Source: Bacillota bacterium (lineage in GTDB: Bacteria; Bacillota; Clostridia; DSM-8532). From it: a stretch of DNA of 64,000 bases. The stretch is taken from assembly GCA_023443745.1 (NCBI GenBank), contig JAEZTB010000070.1, positions 124,001 through 188,000 on the forward strand, in the 5' to 3' direction. A model generated the notes under the pieces. It had not been told where the DNA came from and searched no databases. It saw nothing but the letters and a program-made list of their open reading frames with translations. Of this stretch, positions 42,268 through 49,805 are shown piece by piece. A program made the translations under genes and the position numbers. Every line of letters starts with the position of its first letter. Positions within the stretch are counted from its first letter, which is position 1.

Positions 42268-42705
42268 GTGACATTATTAGAAGACATTGTTACTAACCGG
42301 GCCCTTACATTGCCCATATTTTCATGGTTTTTAGCCCAGCTGATCAAATTTATCCAGTACTTTGTTCAGCACCGGGTCGTCGATTTCAGAAAGTTTGTTT
42401 CTTCCGGAGGCATGCCCAGCTCCCACAGTGCCATTTCGGTTTGCCTGTCCACGGTGCTCGGCATCCAGTATGGATTTGATTCAGGCTTATTTGCCTTGTC
42501 CGTTGTTCTGGCCTTCATTGTCATGGCTGATGCAGCCGGTGTAAGGCGAGCTGCAGGCAAGCAGGCCGAGGTTTTGAATAAGCTGGTGTATCACTCGGAG
42601 GAAATCAAGCTTGAAAAAGAGCTTAAGGTACTTTTGGGGCACACTCCCATACAAGTCTTCTCGGGAGCTGCTCTGGGTATCCTGATTGGCGTCGTATTTG
42701 CATAA
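42268..42705 (+). CDS. Divergent PAP2 family membrane protein (DUF212, YuiD-like)
   Basis: 145 residues with a GTG start behind AAGGGGGGGATATC. Three to four hydrophobic segments; the conserved region SSGGMPSSHSAISVCLST is the PAP2-like phosphatase motif (SGGMPSSHSA) that defines this family, followed by FIVMADAAGVRRAAGKQA. Probably acts on a lipid or isoprenoid phosphate, which would fit between ispA and dxs, but activity is not established. The OLE RNA promoter overlaps its 3' end. Confidence 0.85.
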   Translation: MTLLEDIVTNRALTLPIFSWFLAQLIKFIQYFVQHRVVDFRKFVSSGGMPSSHSAISVCLSTVLGIQYGFDSGLFALSVVLAFIVMADAAGVRRAAGKQAEVLNKLVYHSEEIKLEKELKVLLGHTPIQVFSGAALGILIGVVFA

Positions 42706-42726
42706 AACATCATTTTAGTATATAAT
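42698..42726 (+). promoter_or_regulatory. Promoter of the OLE RNA
   Basis: TTGCAT (42698-42703), 17 bp, TATAAT (42721-42726), immediately before the large RNA. Confidence 0.7.
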
Positions 42727-42739
42727 ATATTTCCAAAGT

Positions 42740-43371
42740 AAAAGTCATCAGGATGGCGCAGTATCCTAGTCAGTACTGCCTGCTTCGAAGACGGGCCTAA
42801 AAATCCGTTAAAGGGCATATCGATGAAGTTCCTTGTGCTGGCTTGTTACGCCCAGTGATGGGCTGGTGCTGGGAGTTAAGGTTTAGGGGCAGCCTGCAAT
42901 GGCATGCAGGAATTGACCCCTCTACCGCGGAGACCCTCAATTGTGGGAGATAGATTGCCCCGCATACGCGATACAAATCTTGACTACGATGAGGGAGTGA
43001 ACCTGCCATGCGGTACCGCTTCTATGGTGCTGTGGACAGTGTAGCCTGCCTTGCGTGCGGTTGGAGGGATAACGGATCACGTGTTTATGTGCTGGCCGGT
43101 ACATAAGCAATATTGCCGTTTGAAACCAACAGTGCAAAAGAGGCTAGAAGAAGGTAAGGCTCAAGGGGAAAACCCCTAGGCTGTGATTTTGAGGCAATCC
43201 GGGGATTGCAGTGTGGACTAAGTGGTGATCAGGCTCTGAAGGGGGTAACCTCTCAGCGCAAGCTTTAAAGGGTAACCGCCGGAACGGTGACGTTTCGGTA
43301 GCATACGGGGAAAACCTGCCTGACCTAAGACGCAAAATTTACTCGGGTTGTTGCCATCCTTTTGCTTTTAT
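42740..43371 (+). ncRNA. ole: OLE RNA (ornate, large, extremophilic)
   Basis: A stretch of about 630 bases with no coding potential, rich in GNRA-like loops and paired blocks. The ends close on each other (GGATGGC at 42751-42757 with GCCATCC at 43353-43359) and TTTTGCTTTT follows. Size, structure density and the gene order xseA-xseB-ispA-[RNA]-membrane protein-dxs match the OLE RNA locus known from Bacillus halodurans and some anaerobic Firmicutes. The gene directly downstream fits OapA, the OLE partner. OLE forms membrane-associated complexes linked to alcohol, cold and Mg2+/energy stress. Exact ends and the fold were not computed. Confidence 0.85.
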
Positions 43372-43415
43372 ACAGTGGTCATAAATGACCTACATATAGG
43401 GAAAGCAGGATCGCC

Positions 43416-44069
43416 TTGGAACAGGACAAATCAGAAAAGAAGTATTTTAAGCTTCTAGACAGGTATAGAGAATCATCCAAAGAAAGCATTCCGGTAAAAA
43501 AAGGCTCGGGAATAGAGAAAAAACATATTCTTTGGGGTCTTTTTATTACTTTTATCTCATTTACTCTATCGATCTTGATTCTTTTCGCATCTACAAGCAT
43601 CTTTCAGGCTATATCTCCTCAGTTTGCATTTATTGTGGTATTGGTTATCATATTGATTGGTGTCATTTTCGACGTTATTGGAATGGCTGTGACAGCCGCC
43701 GACGAGACTCCATTTCATTCCATGGCGTCTAAAAGGCTTCGGGGAGCTAAACAATCCATTATACTGCTTAGAAATTCTCCCCGGGTATCCAGCTTTTGCA
43801 ATGATGTTGTAGGGGATATCTGCAGTGTTGTAAGCGGCGCTGCCGGAACAGCTATTGTTTACCGTGTTTTTTCCCGGAGCGACCAGGTATCGTTTATCGA
43901 AGTTATTGCAGGAGCATTTATTGCTGCATTAACAGTCGGGGGAAAAGGATTCGCAAAAAATATCGGGATTAATAACGCAAACTATATCGTATATAAAGTT
44001 GGTCGCATTCTTTCCTTTTTTTCTTACAGTAAGTCCAAGAAAAAAAGTAAAGGGCATAAGAGCAATTGA
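43416..44069 (+). CDS. oapA: OLE-associated membrane protein OapA
   Basis: 217 residues, TTG start behind AGGA. Four hydrophobic segments (about 38-60, 70-94, 130-148, 155-178) with unusually many Lys/Arg between and after them; the C-terminal tail is very basic (SKSKKKSKGHK). FDVIGMAVTAADETPFHSMA and the D-x-x-x-D pair at residues 130-134 (DVVGD) fit OapA as I recall it from B. halodurans, where mutating a DxxxD motif gives a dominant-negative phenotype. The protein binds OLE RNA at the membrane. Its position directly after the RNA and before dxs supports the call. Confidence 0.85.
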   Translation: MEQDKSEKKYFKLLDRYRESSKESIPVKKGSGIEKKHILWGLFITFISFTLSILILFASTSIFQAISPQFAFIVVLVIILIGVIFDVIGMAVTAADETPFHSMASKRLRGAKQSIILLRNSPRVSSFCNDVVGDICSVVSGAAGTAIVYRVFSRSDQVSFIEVIAGAFIAALTVGGKGFAKNIGINNANYIVYKVGRILSFFSYSKSKKKSKGHKSN

Positions 44070-44087
44070 TTTGAGGTGACCTTTTAG

Positions 44088-45986
44088 TTGAGTGAAAACA
44101 TAAATACGCCTTTTGTTTATCTTGATCGCATGAATAACCCAAATGACTTGAAAAGTTTGAATTACAAAGAATTAGAATGCCTGGCTGATGAAATCAGAAG
44201 GTTTTTATTAGAATCCGTTTCCAAAACAGGAGGGCATATCGCCTCCAACCTTGGCGTGGTGGAATTGACCATTGCACTTCATAAGGTTCTAAACACGCCC
44301 ATGGATAAAATTATCTGGGACGTTGGCCATCAGACTTATATCCATAAGATTCTGACAGGTCGAAAAGAATCCTTTGGTACCTTACGGAAGCACCATGGGC
44401 TGTCGGGTTTTCCAAAAACACAGGAAAGCCCTTATGACATATTTAACACAGGCCACAGCAGCACTTCCATCTCTGCAGCGTTGGGAATGGCCAGAGCGCG
44501 GGATCTAAAAGGTGAAGCCTATACTGTAGCAGCTGTCATCGGCGATGGGGCGCTCTCAGGAGGGATGGCTCTTGAAGCGCTCAACGATGCTGGTATGGCA
44601 AGAAACAATCTGCTTATTGTTCTTAATGATAATGGCATGTCCATAGCACCCAATGTGGGTGGTCTTTCCAGATACTTGAGCAAAATTCGGGTACGTCCTT
44701 TTTATTATAAGACCCGTGAATCCATGCAGGCCTTTATCGATTCTCTGCCCAGGTCGGGGAGAAGGCTCAGAAAATTTGTGCACAAGCTCAAGGCGGCCAT
44801 GAAAAGCATGTTTGTACCAGCCATGTTTTTTGAGGATTTGGGCTTCCGATATTTTGGCCCCATAGACGGTCATAACATTCGGGAGATGGTATCGGTTTTT
44901 GAACAGGCAAAAACCATGAAGGGCCCTGTGCTGGTGCATGTCACAACGCTCAAGGGCAAGGGCTATAGATTTGCTGAAGAGCAGCCGGCCATGTTTCACG
45001 GCATTGCTCCCTTTGAGCTTGAGACAGGCCAGATCTTAAAGTCGGGTAGTGAGAATTATTCCAGTGTCTTCGGGAAAAAGCTCTGTGAAATGGCTCGGAA
45101 TGATTCTGATATCGTGGCCATCACAGCAGCCATGACCGACGGGACGGGGCTGTCAGCCTTTAGGGATACCTATCCTAAGCGCTTTTTCGATGTGGGAATC
45201 GCCGAGCAGCATGCGGTAACCCTGGCGGCCGGCCTTGCCATGGGGGGGGTAAAGCCAGTCGTGGCCATTTATTCCACCTTCCTTCAGCGTGCCTATGACC
45301 AAATTCTGCATGATGTTGCATTGCAAAATCTGAAGGTGGTATTCGCCATTGATCGTGCCGGTGTGGTGGGAGATGACGGGGAGACTCACCAGGGCATATA
45401 TGATGTCTCCTTTTTGTATACCATTCCCTATTTAGCCATACTGTCGCCTGCTTCCCCCAATGAGCTTAAGGCTATGATGGATTATGCACTTTCCCAGCAC
45501 CACGGGCCCATTGCGGTCCGCTATCCCAGGGGTTCGGGTTCAGAATTTCCTGGTTCGGAGCAGGCTCTTACCTATGGAAAGGGCGTAATCCTGAAGGAAG
45601 GAAAGGATTTGACGCTCATTGGCGTAGGCCCCATGGTTGCCGTTACTCTTGAGGTTGCCGAGCTTCTTAAAAAAGAAGGTGTTTCCTGTAAGGTTATAAA
45701 TCCCAGGTTTTTACGGCCTGTGGATGACGAACTGATATTGGCCTGTGCCAAAGAAAACGGACGGGTCGTAGTTGTACAGGATGTTATACAAAAGGGTGGA
45801 TTTGGCTCTTATGTGACAGAGCTTGTAAATTGCAGCGGGCTTCATGCCAGTACCCTTATTTTGGGGCTTCCCGACAGAGGGATTGAGCATGGAGAAAGAA
45901 GCTTGATTTATAAAGAATACGGTTTGGATGCTCAGGGAATAAAACTGAGTGTGTTAAATTACTACAGGAATAATGAATGCACCTAA
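44088..45986 (+). CDS. dxs: 1-deoxy-D-xylulose-5-phosphate synthase
   Basis: 632 residues, TTG start behind GAGGTGACC. The TPP enzyme joins pyruvate and glyceraldehyde-3-phosphate in the first step of the MEP isoprenoid pathway. Motifs: IASNLGVVELTIALHKV with the N-terminal His region, DVGHQTYIHKILTGR, GHSSTSISAALGMA, the TPP/Mg site GDGALSGGMALEALN, and DVGIAEQHAVTLAAG with the activating Glu. The loop around residues 215-235 is Arg/Lys-rich as in clostridial homologues. It shares the locus with ispA. Confidence 0.95.
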   Translation: MSENINTPFVYLDRMNNPNDLKSLNYKELECLADEIRRFLLESVSKTGGHIASNLGVVELTIALHKVLNTPMDKIIWDVGHQTYIHKILTGRKESFGTLRKHHGLSGFPKTQESPYDIFNTGHSSTSISAALGMARARDLKGEAYTVAAVIGDGALSGGMALEALNDAGMARNNLLIVLNDNGMSIAPNVGGLSRYLSKIRVRPFYYKTRESMQAFIDSLPRSGRRLRKFVHKLKAAMKSMFVPAMFFEDLGFRYFGPIDGHNIREMVSVFEQAKTMKGPVLVHVTTLKGKGYRFAEEQPAMFHGIAPFELETGQILKSGSENYSSVFGKKLCEMARNDSDIVAITAAMTDGTGLSAFRDTYPKRFFDVGIAEQHAVTLAAGLAMGGVKPVVAIYSTFLQRAYDQILHDVALQNLKVVFAIDRAGVVGDDGETHQGIYDVSFLYTIPYLAILSPASPNELKAMMDYALSQHHGPIAVRYPRGSGSEFPGSEQALTYGKGVILKEGKDLTLIGVGPMVAVTLEVAELLKKEGVSCKVINPRFLRPVDDELILACAKENGRVVVVQDVIQKGGFGSYVTELVNCSGLHASTLILGLPDRGIEHGERSLIYKEYGLDAQGIKLSVLNYYRNNECT

Positions 45987-46087
45987 GGAGCAATCGAAGT
46001 GTAACTTCTGAATCTCTCGGCAAATATCAGCAGTTCATCTGCTTTTGTCGGAAGATTTATCGGAAGTTAAATTTGATTGCCCATAAA
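45984..46087 (+). repeat. Family III hairpin at the dxs stop codon
   Basis: TAAGGAGCAATCGAA begins with the dxs stop and repeats the motB stop region exactly. Here the left arm (GCAATCGAAGTGTAACTTC) pairs with the right arm (GAAGTTAAATTTGATTGC at about 46065-46082), making a hairpin of about 95 nt with an inner GCAG/CTGC stem. Confidence 0.55.
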
Positions 46088-46106
46088 AGGGTTTAATGAG
46101 GTTGTT

Positions 46107-46922
46107 ATGGCTAAGGAGAGACTGGATGTTCTGCTATTCTCAAAAGGGTTGTTTGAAAGCCGTGAAAAGGCCAGAGGTGCCATTACGGCGGGTATGGTCT
46201 TTGTCAACGGCGAACGTTCAGATAAGCCCGGAGCTTCTTATGATCCGGATTGCAAAATAGAAATCAGAGGTAACCCCATACCCTATGTAAGCCGTGGCGG
46301 TCTTAAGCTTGAAAAGGCAATTCAAATTTTTAGTATCAATCTTGAGGGCTGCACCTGCGTGGATGTGGGAGCTTCAACCGGTGGATTTACTGATGTGATG
46401 CTCCAAAACGGAGCCGAAAAGGTTTATGCAGTGGATGTGGGCTATGGGCAACTGGCCTGGGAGTTAAGGAATGACCCCCGGGTAATATGCATGGAGCGCA
46501 CTAATTTCCGGTATGTTACACCTGAACAAATCAAGGACCCGCTGGATTTCGGCTCGGCCGATGTTTCCTTTATCTCTCTCAAGCTCATTCTGCCACCTCT
46601 TAAAGCCTTGCTAAAGCCCGGCGGAAGGGTGGTCTGCCTTATAAAACCCCAGTTTGAGGCCGGAAGAGAAAAGGTGGGCAAAAAAGGTGTTGTAAGAGAC
46701 CCGAAGGTCCATGAAGAGGTTGTTGACACCATCATAAACATGGCGACAGGCATTGGTTTTTCCATAGAGGGACTCTCCTTCTCACCCATTACCGGCCCTG
46801 AGGGAAATATTGAGTATTTGCTTTATCTTGTAAAGGGCTCTGTTGAAAACATGGCTGAAATTATGATTTCAGATACGGTTAAGGAAGCACATGCCAGCCT
46901 AGGTCTTTCTTCATCAAAGTAA
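46107..46922 (+). CDS. tlyA: TlyA family rRNA 2'-O-methyltransferase
   Basis: 271 residues. An N-terminal S4 RNA-binding domain (ERLDVLLFSKGLFESREKAR, about 1-60) precedes a FtsJ-type SAM methyltransferase domain: VDVGASTGGFTDVMLQNGA (motif I), VYAVDVGYGQLAW, and the K-D-K-type catalytic region with DVSFISL and LIKPQFEAGREK. TlyA methylates riboses in 16S/23S rRNA; older annotations say hemolysin. ATG 46107 follows GAGGTTGTT. argR, recN and spo0A, which often follow in Firmicutes, are absent here. Confidence 0.9.
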   Translation: MAKERLDVLLFSKGLFESREKARGAITAGMVFVNGERSDKPGASYDPDCKIEIRGNPIPYVSRGGLKLEKAIQIFSINLEGCTCVDVGASTGGFTDVMLQNGAEKVYAVDVGYGQLAWELRNDPRVICMERTNFRYVTPEQIKDPLDFGSADVSFISLKLILPPLKALLKPGGRVVCLIKPQFEAGREKVGKKGVVRDPKVHEEVVDTIINMATGIGFSIEGLSFSPITGPEGNIEYLLYLVKGSVENMAEIMISDTVKEAHASLGLSSSK

Positions 46923-46963
46923 GATTTAGTTTAAGGATACATAAGCATGCGCTTTTGTGCAGC

Positions 46964-47035
46964 ATTAATACGAAGTATCAATAACTCGGGACCCGTTCGA
47001 AATCTTTGATTTCGGTAACGGGTGAGGTTATTATA
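46964..47035 (-). repeat. Family I repeat copy (reverse) at the transglutaminase stop
   Basis: On the minus strand: TAATAACCTC, stem ACCCGTT...AACGGGT (46991-47023), CCC bulge, GAG pairing with the CTC before the stem, then GATAC-TTC-GTATT. The TAA stop of the minus-strand gene ending at 47031 lies in the TATAATAA end of the repeat. Confidence 0.75.
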
Positions 47036-47633
47036 TTTTTGAAGGTAAAAGATTTCTTAATTCATCCACGTTTTCCGATGTATTCAACGCTTTAATGACT
47101 CTCCTGCTGGGTGACAGGTAGACGGTAAAATCATCATGCTCGCCCAGACTCTTATTGATGCTGAGTTCCGGTGATTCCCGGAGGGGATCAAAACGCCACT
47201 GCCCTTCATCTCCATGCTTACTGGCGTCAAGACGTATCCATTGACTTAATTCCTGGATATAAACAGCATTGAAGCCGTGTACCACAAGCTGTTCCAGTTC
47301 AAGATCAAAGCGGATCTGATAGCACAGTCCCGCCGGTATATCTGAGGCTCTCATGAGCGCTGCCAGAAGATGTGCTTTGGCATAGCAGATGCCGTGTCCT
47401 TTATCCATTACCTCGGAAGCTTTCTTAGTGACACTGGTTGCGTTAATTTGAAATGAATGAAAGATATGGTCTCTTACAAAATCAAAGATGGCCCTAGATT
47501 TTGCGATATTGTCCTTAAGACCGTATGTAAGCTGTTCCGCAGCCTCTTTTACCAATGGATGATCATAGTCGATCATATCACTACATTCGAGATAATCATT
47601 AACATCGGGCCTTTCAGGCTTAGGGTCAGGCAT
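47031..47633 (-). CDS. Transglutaminase-like cysteine protease domain protein
   Basis: About 200 residues, cytoplasmic (no signal). The transglutaminase-core triad is visible: Cys in GHGICYAKAHLLAALMR, His in LVVHGFNAVYI and Asp in WIRLDASKHG. The N-terminal part (VKEAAEQLTYGLKDNIAKSR) is typical of bacterial TG-like proteins that act as peptidases or amidases. Start uncertain: ATG 47633 was chosen, though a TTG at 47639 is better spaced from AAGGAG. Substrate unknown. Flanked on both sides by repeats. Confidence 0.8.
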   Translation of the reverse strand: MPDPKPERPDVNDYLECSDMIDYDHPLVKEAAEQLTYGLKDNIAKSRAIFDFVRDHIFHSFQINATSVTKKASEVMDKGHGICYAKAHLLAALMRASDIPAGLCYQIRFDLELEQLVVHGFNAVYIQELSQWIRLDASKHGDEGQWRFDPLRESPELSINKSLGEHDDFTVYLSPSRRVIKALNTSENVDELRNLLPSKI

Positions 47634-47797
47634 TTTCAATCTCAACTCCTTTAAAAGTTTTTTATTTAGGTATGATGCTCAGTTGCCTATTAAGATTAGT
47701 TTGCTAAGCATCATATTAGTATGCTATCATTGTTCTTTTCATGATGCAAGACCGGTTCTTTAATGCCAATCTCTTACATAGATCGTTTAAATAGTGA

Positions 47798-47870
47798 TAT
47801 AATATCCTTACCCGTTACCGAAATCAAAGATTTCGAACAGGTACCCAAGTTATTGATACTACGTATTAAT
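47798..47870 (+). repeat. Family I repeat copy behind a TATAAT box
   Basis: TGATATAAT (TATAAT 47798-47803), then CCTT, stem ACCCGTT...AACAGGT (47810-47842), ACCC, AAG pairing with CTT, and GATAC-TAC-GTATT. The same TGATATAAT precedes the tandem copy at 31.26 kb. Confidence 0.75.
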
Positions 47871-48010
47871 ATCCTTACCCGTTACCAGAGTTCGTTCCCT
47901 AAGGAATGAACAACAAGCCTCGACCCATAAGTGAAATCAAAGATTTCGAACGCCTAAAGGTGACCCCTAAAGGCAACGGGTGCCCAAGTTATAGATACTT
48001 GGTATTAATT
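47871..48010 (+). repeat. Composite repeat: family II (reverse) nested in family I
   Basis: ATCCTT again, then ACCCGTT (47877-47883) pairing with AACGGGT (47975-47981) about 90 bases on. Inside lie GTTCGTTCC/GGAATGAAC with AACAAGCCTCGACCC (reverse family II, 47890-47926), a GAAATC/GATTTC hairpin and a CGCCTAAAGGTGAC block shared with the 58.5-kb copy. It ends GCCC, AAG, GATAC-TT-GGTATT. This is the probable leader of the signal peptidase gene. Confidence 0.7.
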
Positions 48011-48049
48011 GAACATATAACCCTTAACATTTGAAAGGTGGTCTTGTAT

Positions 48050-48655
48050 TTGTCGGGTAAAGTTAAAATAATGAAGGAAATAATGGGCTGGCTTCTTGCC
48101 TTGCTAATCCCGTTACTCATTGTATTCACATTGAACATGAAGGTATTCGCCATTTCCGGGGTTGACCAGTCCTCCATGCATAATACGCTTTTTGAAGGTG
48201 ACGTTGTCTATTTTAATCGCTTGGCAGATAAGGTAGATGAATTGAAACGTGAAGATATTATCCTCTTTTTGACAAATGGAAGGGAAAAGCAGGGTTTTTG
48301 GGATGAGGTCAGCATCAAATTAATCGATTTCACTGATAAGTTCCGTAAGGATCGGGTCAATGAGCGCTATGTCAAGCGCATTATTGGCATGCCCGGGGAT
48401 GTTATAGAAATTACACCCGAGGGTGATGTATATGTTAATGGGGAAAAGGAGAATAAGGCTTATGTGGTAGGTAAAACCCCTCCCAGAGCGCTTTCATATC
48501 CTGTAAAAGTACCTGAGAACCAGTTATTCGTCATGGGTGACAACCGTGAAGTATCAGAGGATAGCCGTTCTTTTGGATGCATCAGTATTCGCTCCTTGGA
48601 GGGCAAAGCTTCAATGATACTATGGCCACCTTCAAAAGTAGGCACTCTTCGCTAA
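48050..48655 (+). CDS. lepB: Signal peptidase I (S26A)
   Basis: About 201 residues with a TTG start behind AAAGGTGG (an ATG at 48071 is possible). One N-terminal membrane segment (about 12-35). The Ser/Lys dyad is present: Ser42 in DQSSMHNTL (more usually G-x-SM-x-PTL) and Lys in ERYVKRIIGMPGD. Box E FVMGDNREVSEDSRSFG is intact. It cleaves signal peptides outside the membrane. An insert (FWDEVSIKLIDFTDKFR) separates the Ser and Lys boxes. Its stop codon is the TAA inside TAACGGGT of a family I half-repeat. Confidence 0.9.
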   Translation: MSGKVKIMKEIMGWLLALLIPLLIVFTLNMKVFAISGVDQSSMHNTLFEGDVVYFNRLADKVDELKREDIILFLTNGREKQGFWDEVSIKLIDFTDKFRKDRVNERYVKRIIGMPGDVIEITPEGDVYVNGEKENKAYVVGKTPPRALSYPVKVPENQLFVMGDNREVSEDSRSFGCISIRSLEGKASMILWPPSKVGTLR

Positions 48656-48693
48656 CGGGTGCCCGAGAACATTGATATTTAGTATTAACAATA
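48651..48693 (+). repeat. Family I half-repeat at the lepB stop codon
   Basis: CTAACGGGT, GCCC, GAG, then TTGATA-TTTAG-TATTAA: the right half of family I only. The TAA is the lepB stop. Confidence 0.6.
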
Positions 48694-48706
48694 TGAGGAT
48701 GATTAT

Positions 48707-49738
48707 ATGGAACCTGAAATTATTGAAGGACAAAAGAAGCTTCCGGTGCCCCTGGATTCGGGTATACTCTATACTCTCGTGGCGCTTTACTATGTCTATG
48801 TTTCCCAGGTTATCATCAGATTTGAGTTTAATGATGTAGCCAATCTTCTGCTGTCTCAAATCCTATTCTTTGCTGTTCCGCCGCTGTTTCTGGCATTCAT
48901 TAGACGATATAACATTAAAGAGACCTTTAGGTTGAAAGCACCCAGACCGCTGGAGGCTCTGATCATGCTGGTCATAAGTCCTGTCATGGTCATATCGGGC
49001 TTCTGCGCCGGAATCATTGCTTTGCTGGGGATCAAGACCATCTTCGGAAGAGTCTATCTTGCAGGGGAAGTAGCGGATTACATGTCTCGGGGTGTTGTCG
49101 TTTCATTGCTTTTAGTGGCTGTTCTCCCTGCTATTTGTGAAGAAATCCTCTTTCGAGGAATGATTCAGAGAGGCTTGGAAAGATTGGGAGCAGGATGGGC
49201 TGTTTTTTTGAGCGGCCTTCTGTTTGGCCTGTTTCACTTTGATTTCCAACGACTGGCTGCCCAAACCCTTATAGGTTTTATTGCCGCCTATTCGGTCTAT
49301 CGAACCGGCTCGATTTTTAACGGAATGATCCTTCATTTTATGAATAACGGTCTTTTGACACTCCTGGCCAATTATTCGGTAAAAGGTGCTGGGGGAGCTG
49401 GTACACAAATTGTGACAGATCCTTTCTCGACGCCGGAATTTATTGGGCTGGCTCAGCAATACAATATGACCCTTGATCAGCTCCTTGGCATCATGGCCGC
49501 AGTATTTGCGGTTATTTTAGCGGCCGGTCTTTTGGTGATTTTTGGCCTTCTTCTTACACTAAGGACCATTACCCAGAAAACTGTTGAAGTGCCTGTCAAA
49601 ATTAAAGGAAGCGCCAGGGGACTTCTGGCAGGAATACCCGGACTATGCCTTATAGCCATTGTTTATGTCTCTCTGGGTCTGATGCTACTCAATAACGATT
49701 TGGGACGTCAGATCTTGGTTATTATGGGCATAGGATGA
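48707..49738 (+). CDS. CPBP family intramembrane metalloprotease
   Basis: 343 residues with about eight membrane helices. The CPBP/CAAX-protease motifs are visible: EEILFRGMIQRGLER (EExxxR), GLLFGLFHFDFQRLAAQ (FxxxH) and GSIFNGMILHFMNNG (HxxxN). Bacterial members process peptides or serve as immunity or regulatory proteases; the substrate is unknown. GAGGATGATT precedes the ATG. Probably co-transcribed with lepB. Confidence 0.88.
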   Translation: MEPEIIEGQKKLPVPLDSGILYTLVALYYVYVSQVIIRFEFNDVANLLLSQILFFAVPPLFLAFIRRYNIKETFRLKAPRPLEALIMLVISPVMVISGFCAGIIALLGIKTIFGRVYLAGEVADYMSRGVVVSLLLVAVLPAICEEILFRGMIQRGLERLGAGWAVFLSGLLFGLFHFDFQRLAAQTLIGFIAAYSVYRTGSIFNGMILHFMNNGLLTLLANYSVKGAGGAGTQIVTDPFSTPEFIGLAQQYNMTLDQLLGIMAAVFAVILAAGLLVIFGLLLTLRTITQKTVEVPVKIKGSARGLLAGIPGLCLIAIVYVSLGLMLLNNDLGRQILVIMGIG

Positions 49739-49805
49739 CAGAGTGTAGTAATGTTTTACTATGGCTATAATAAATCACAATACTGCTTTTATTAAAGAGA
49801 GGTTA

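Noticed and set aside
42740..43371. Large structured non-coding block considered as RNase P RNA, a group II intron or 16S fragment
   Set aside because: The typical RNase P cores and intron domain V were not recognised, and the ispA/oapA/dxs neighbourhood fits OLE RNA instead.
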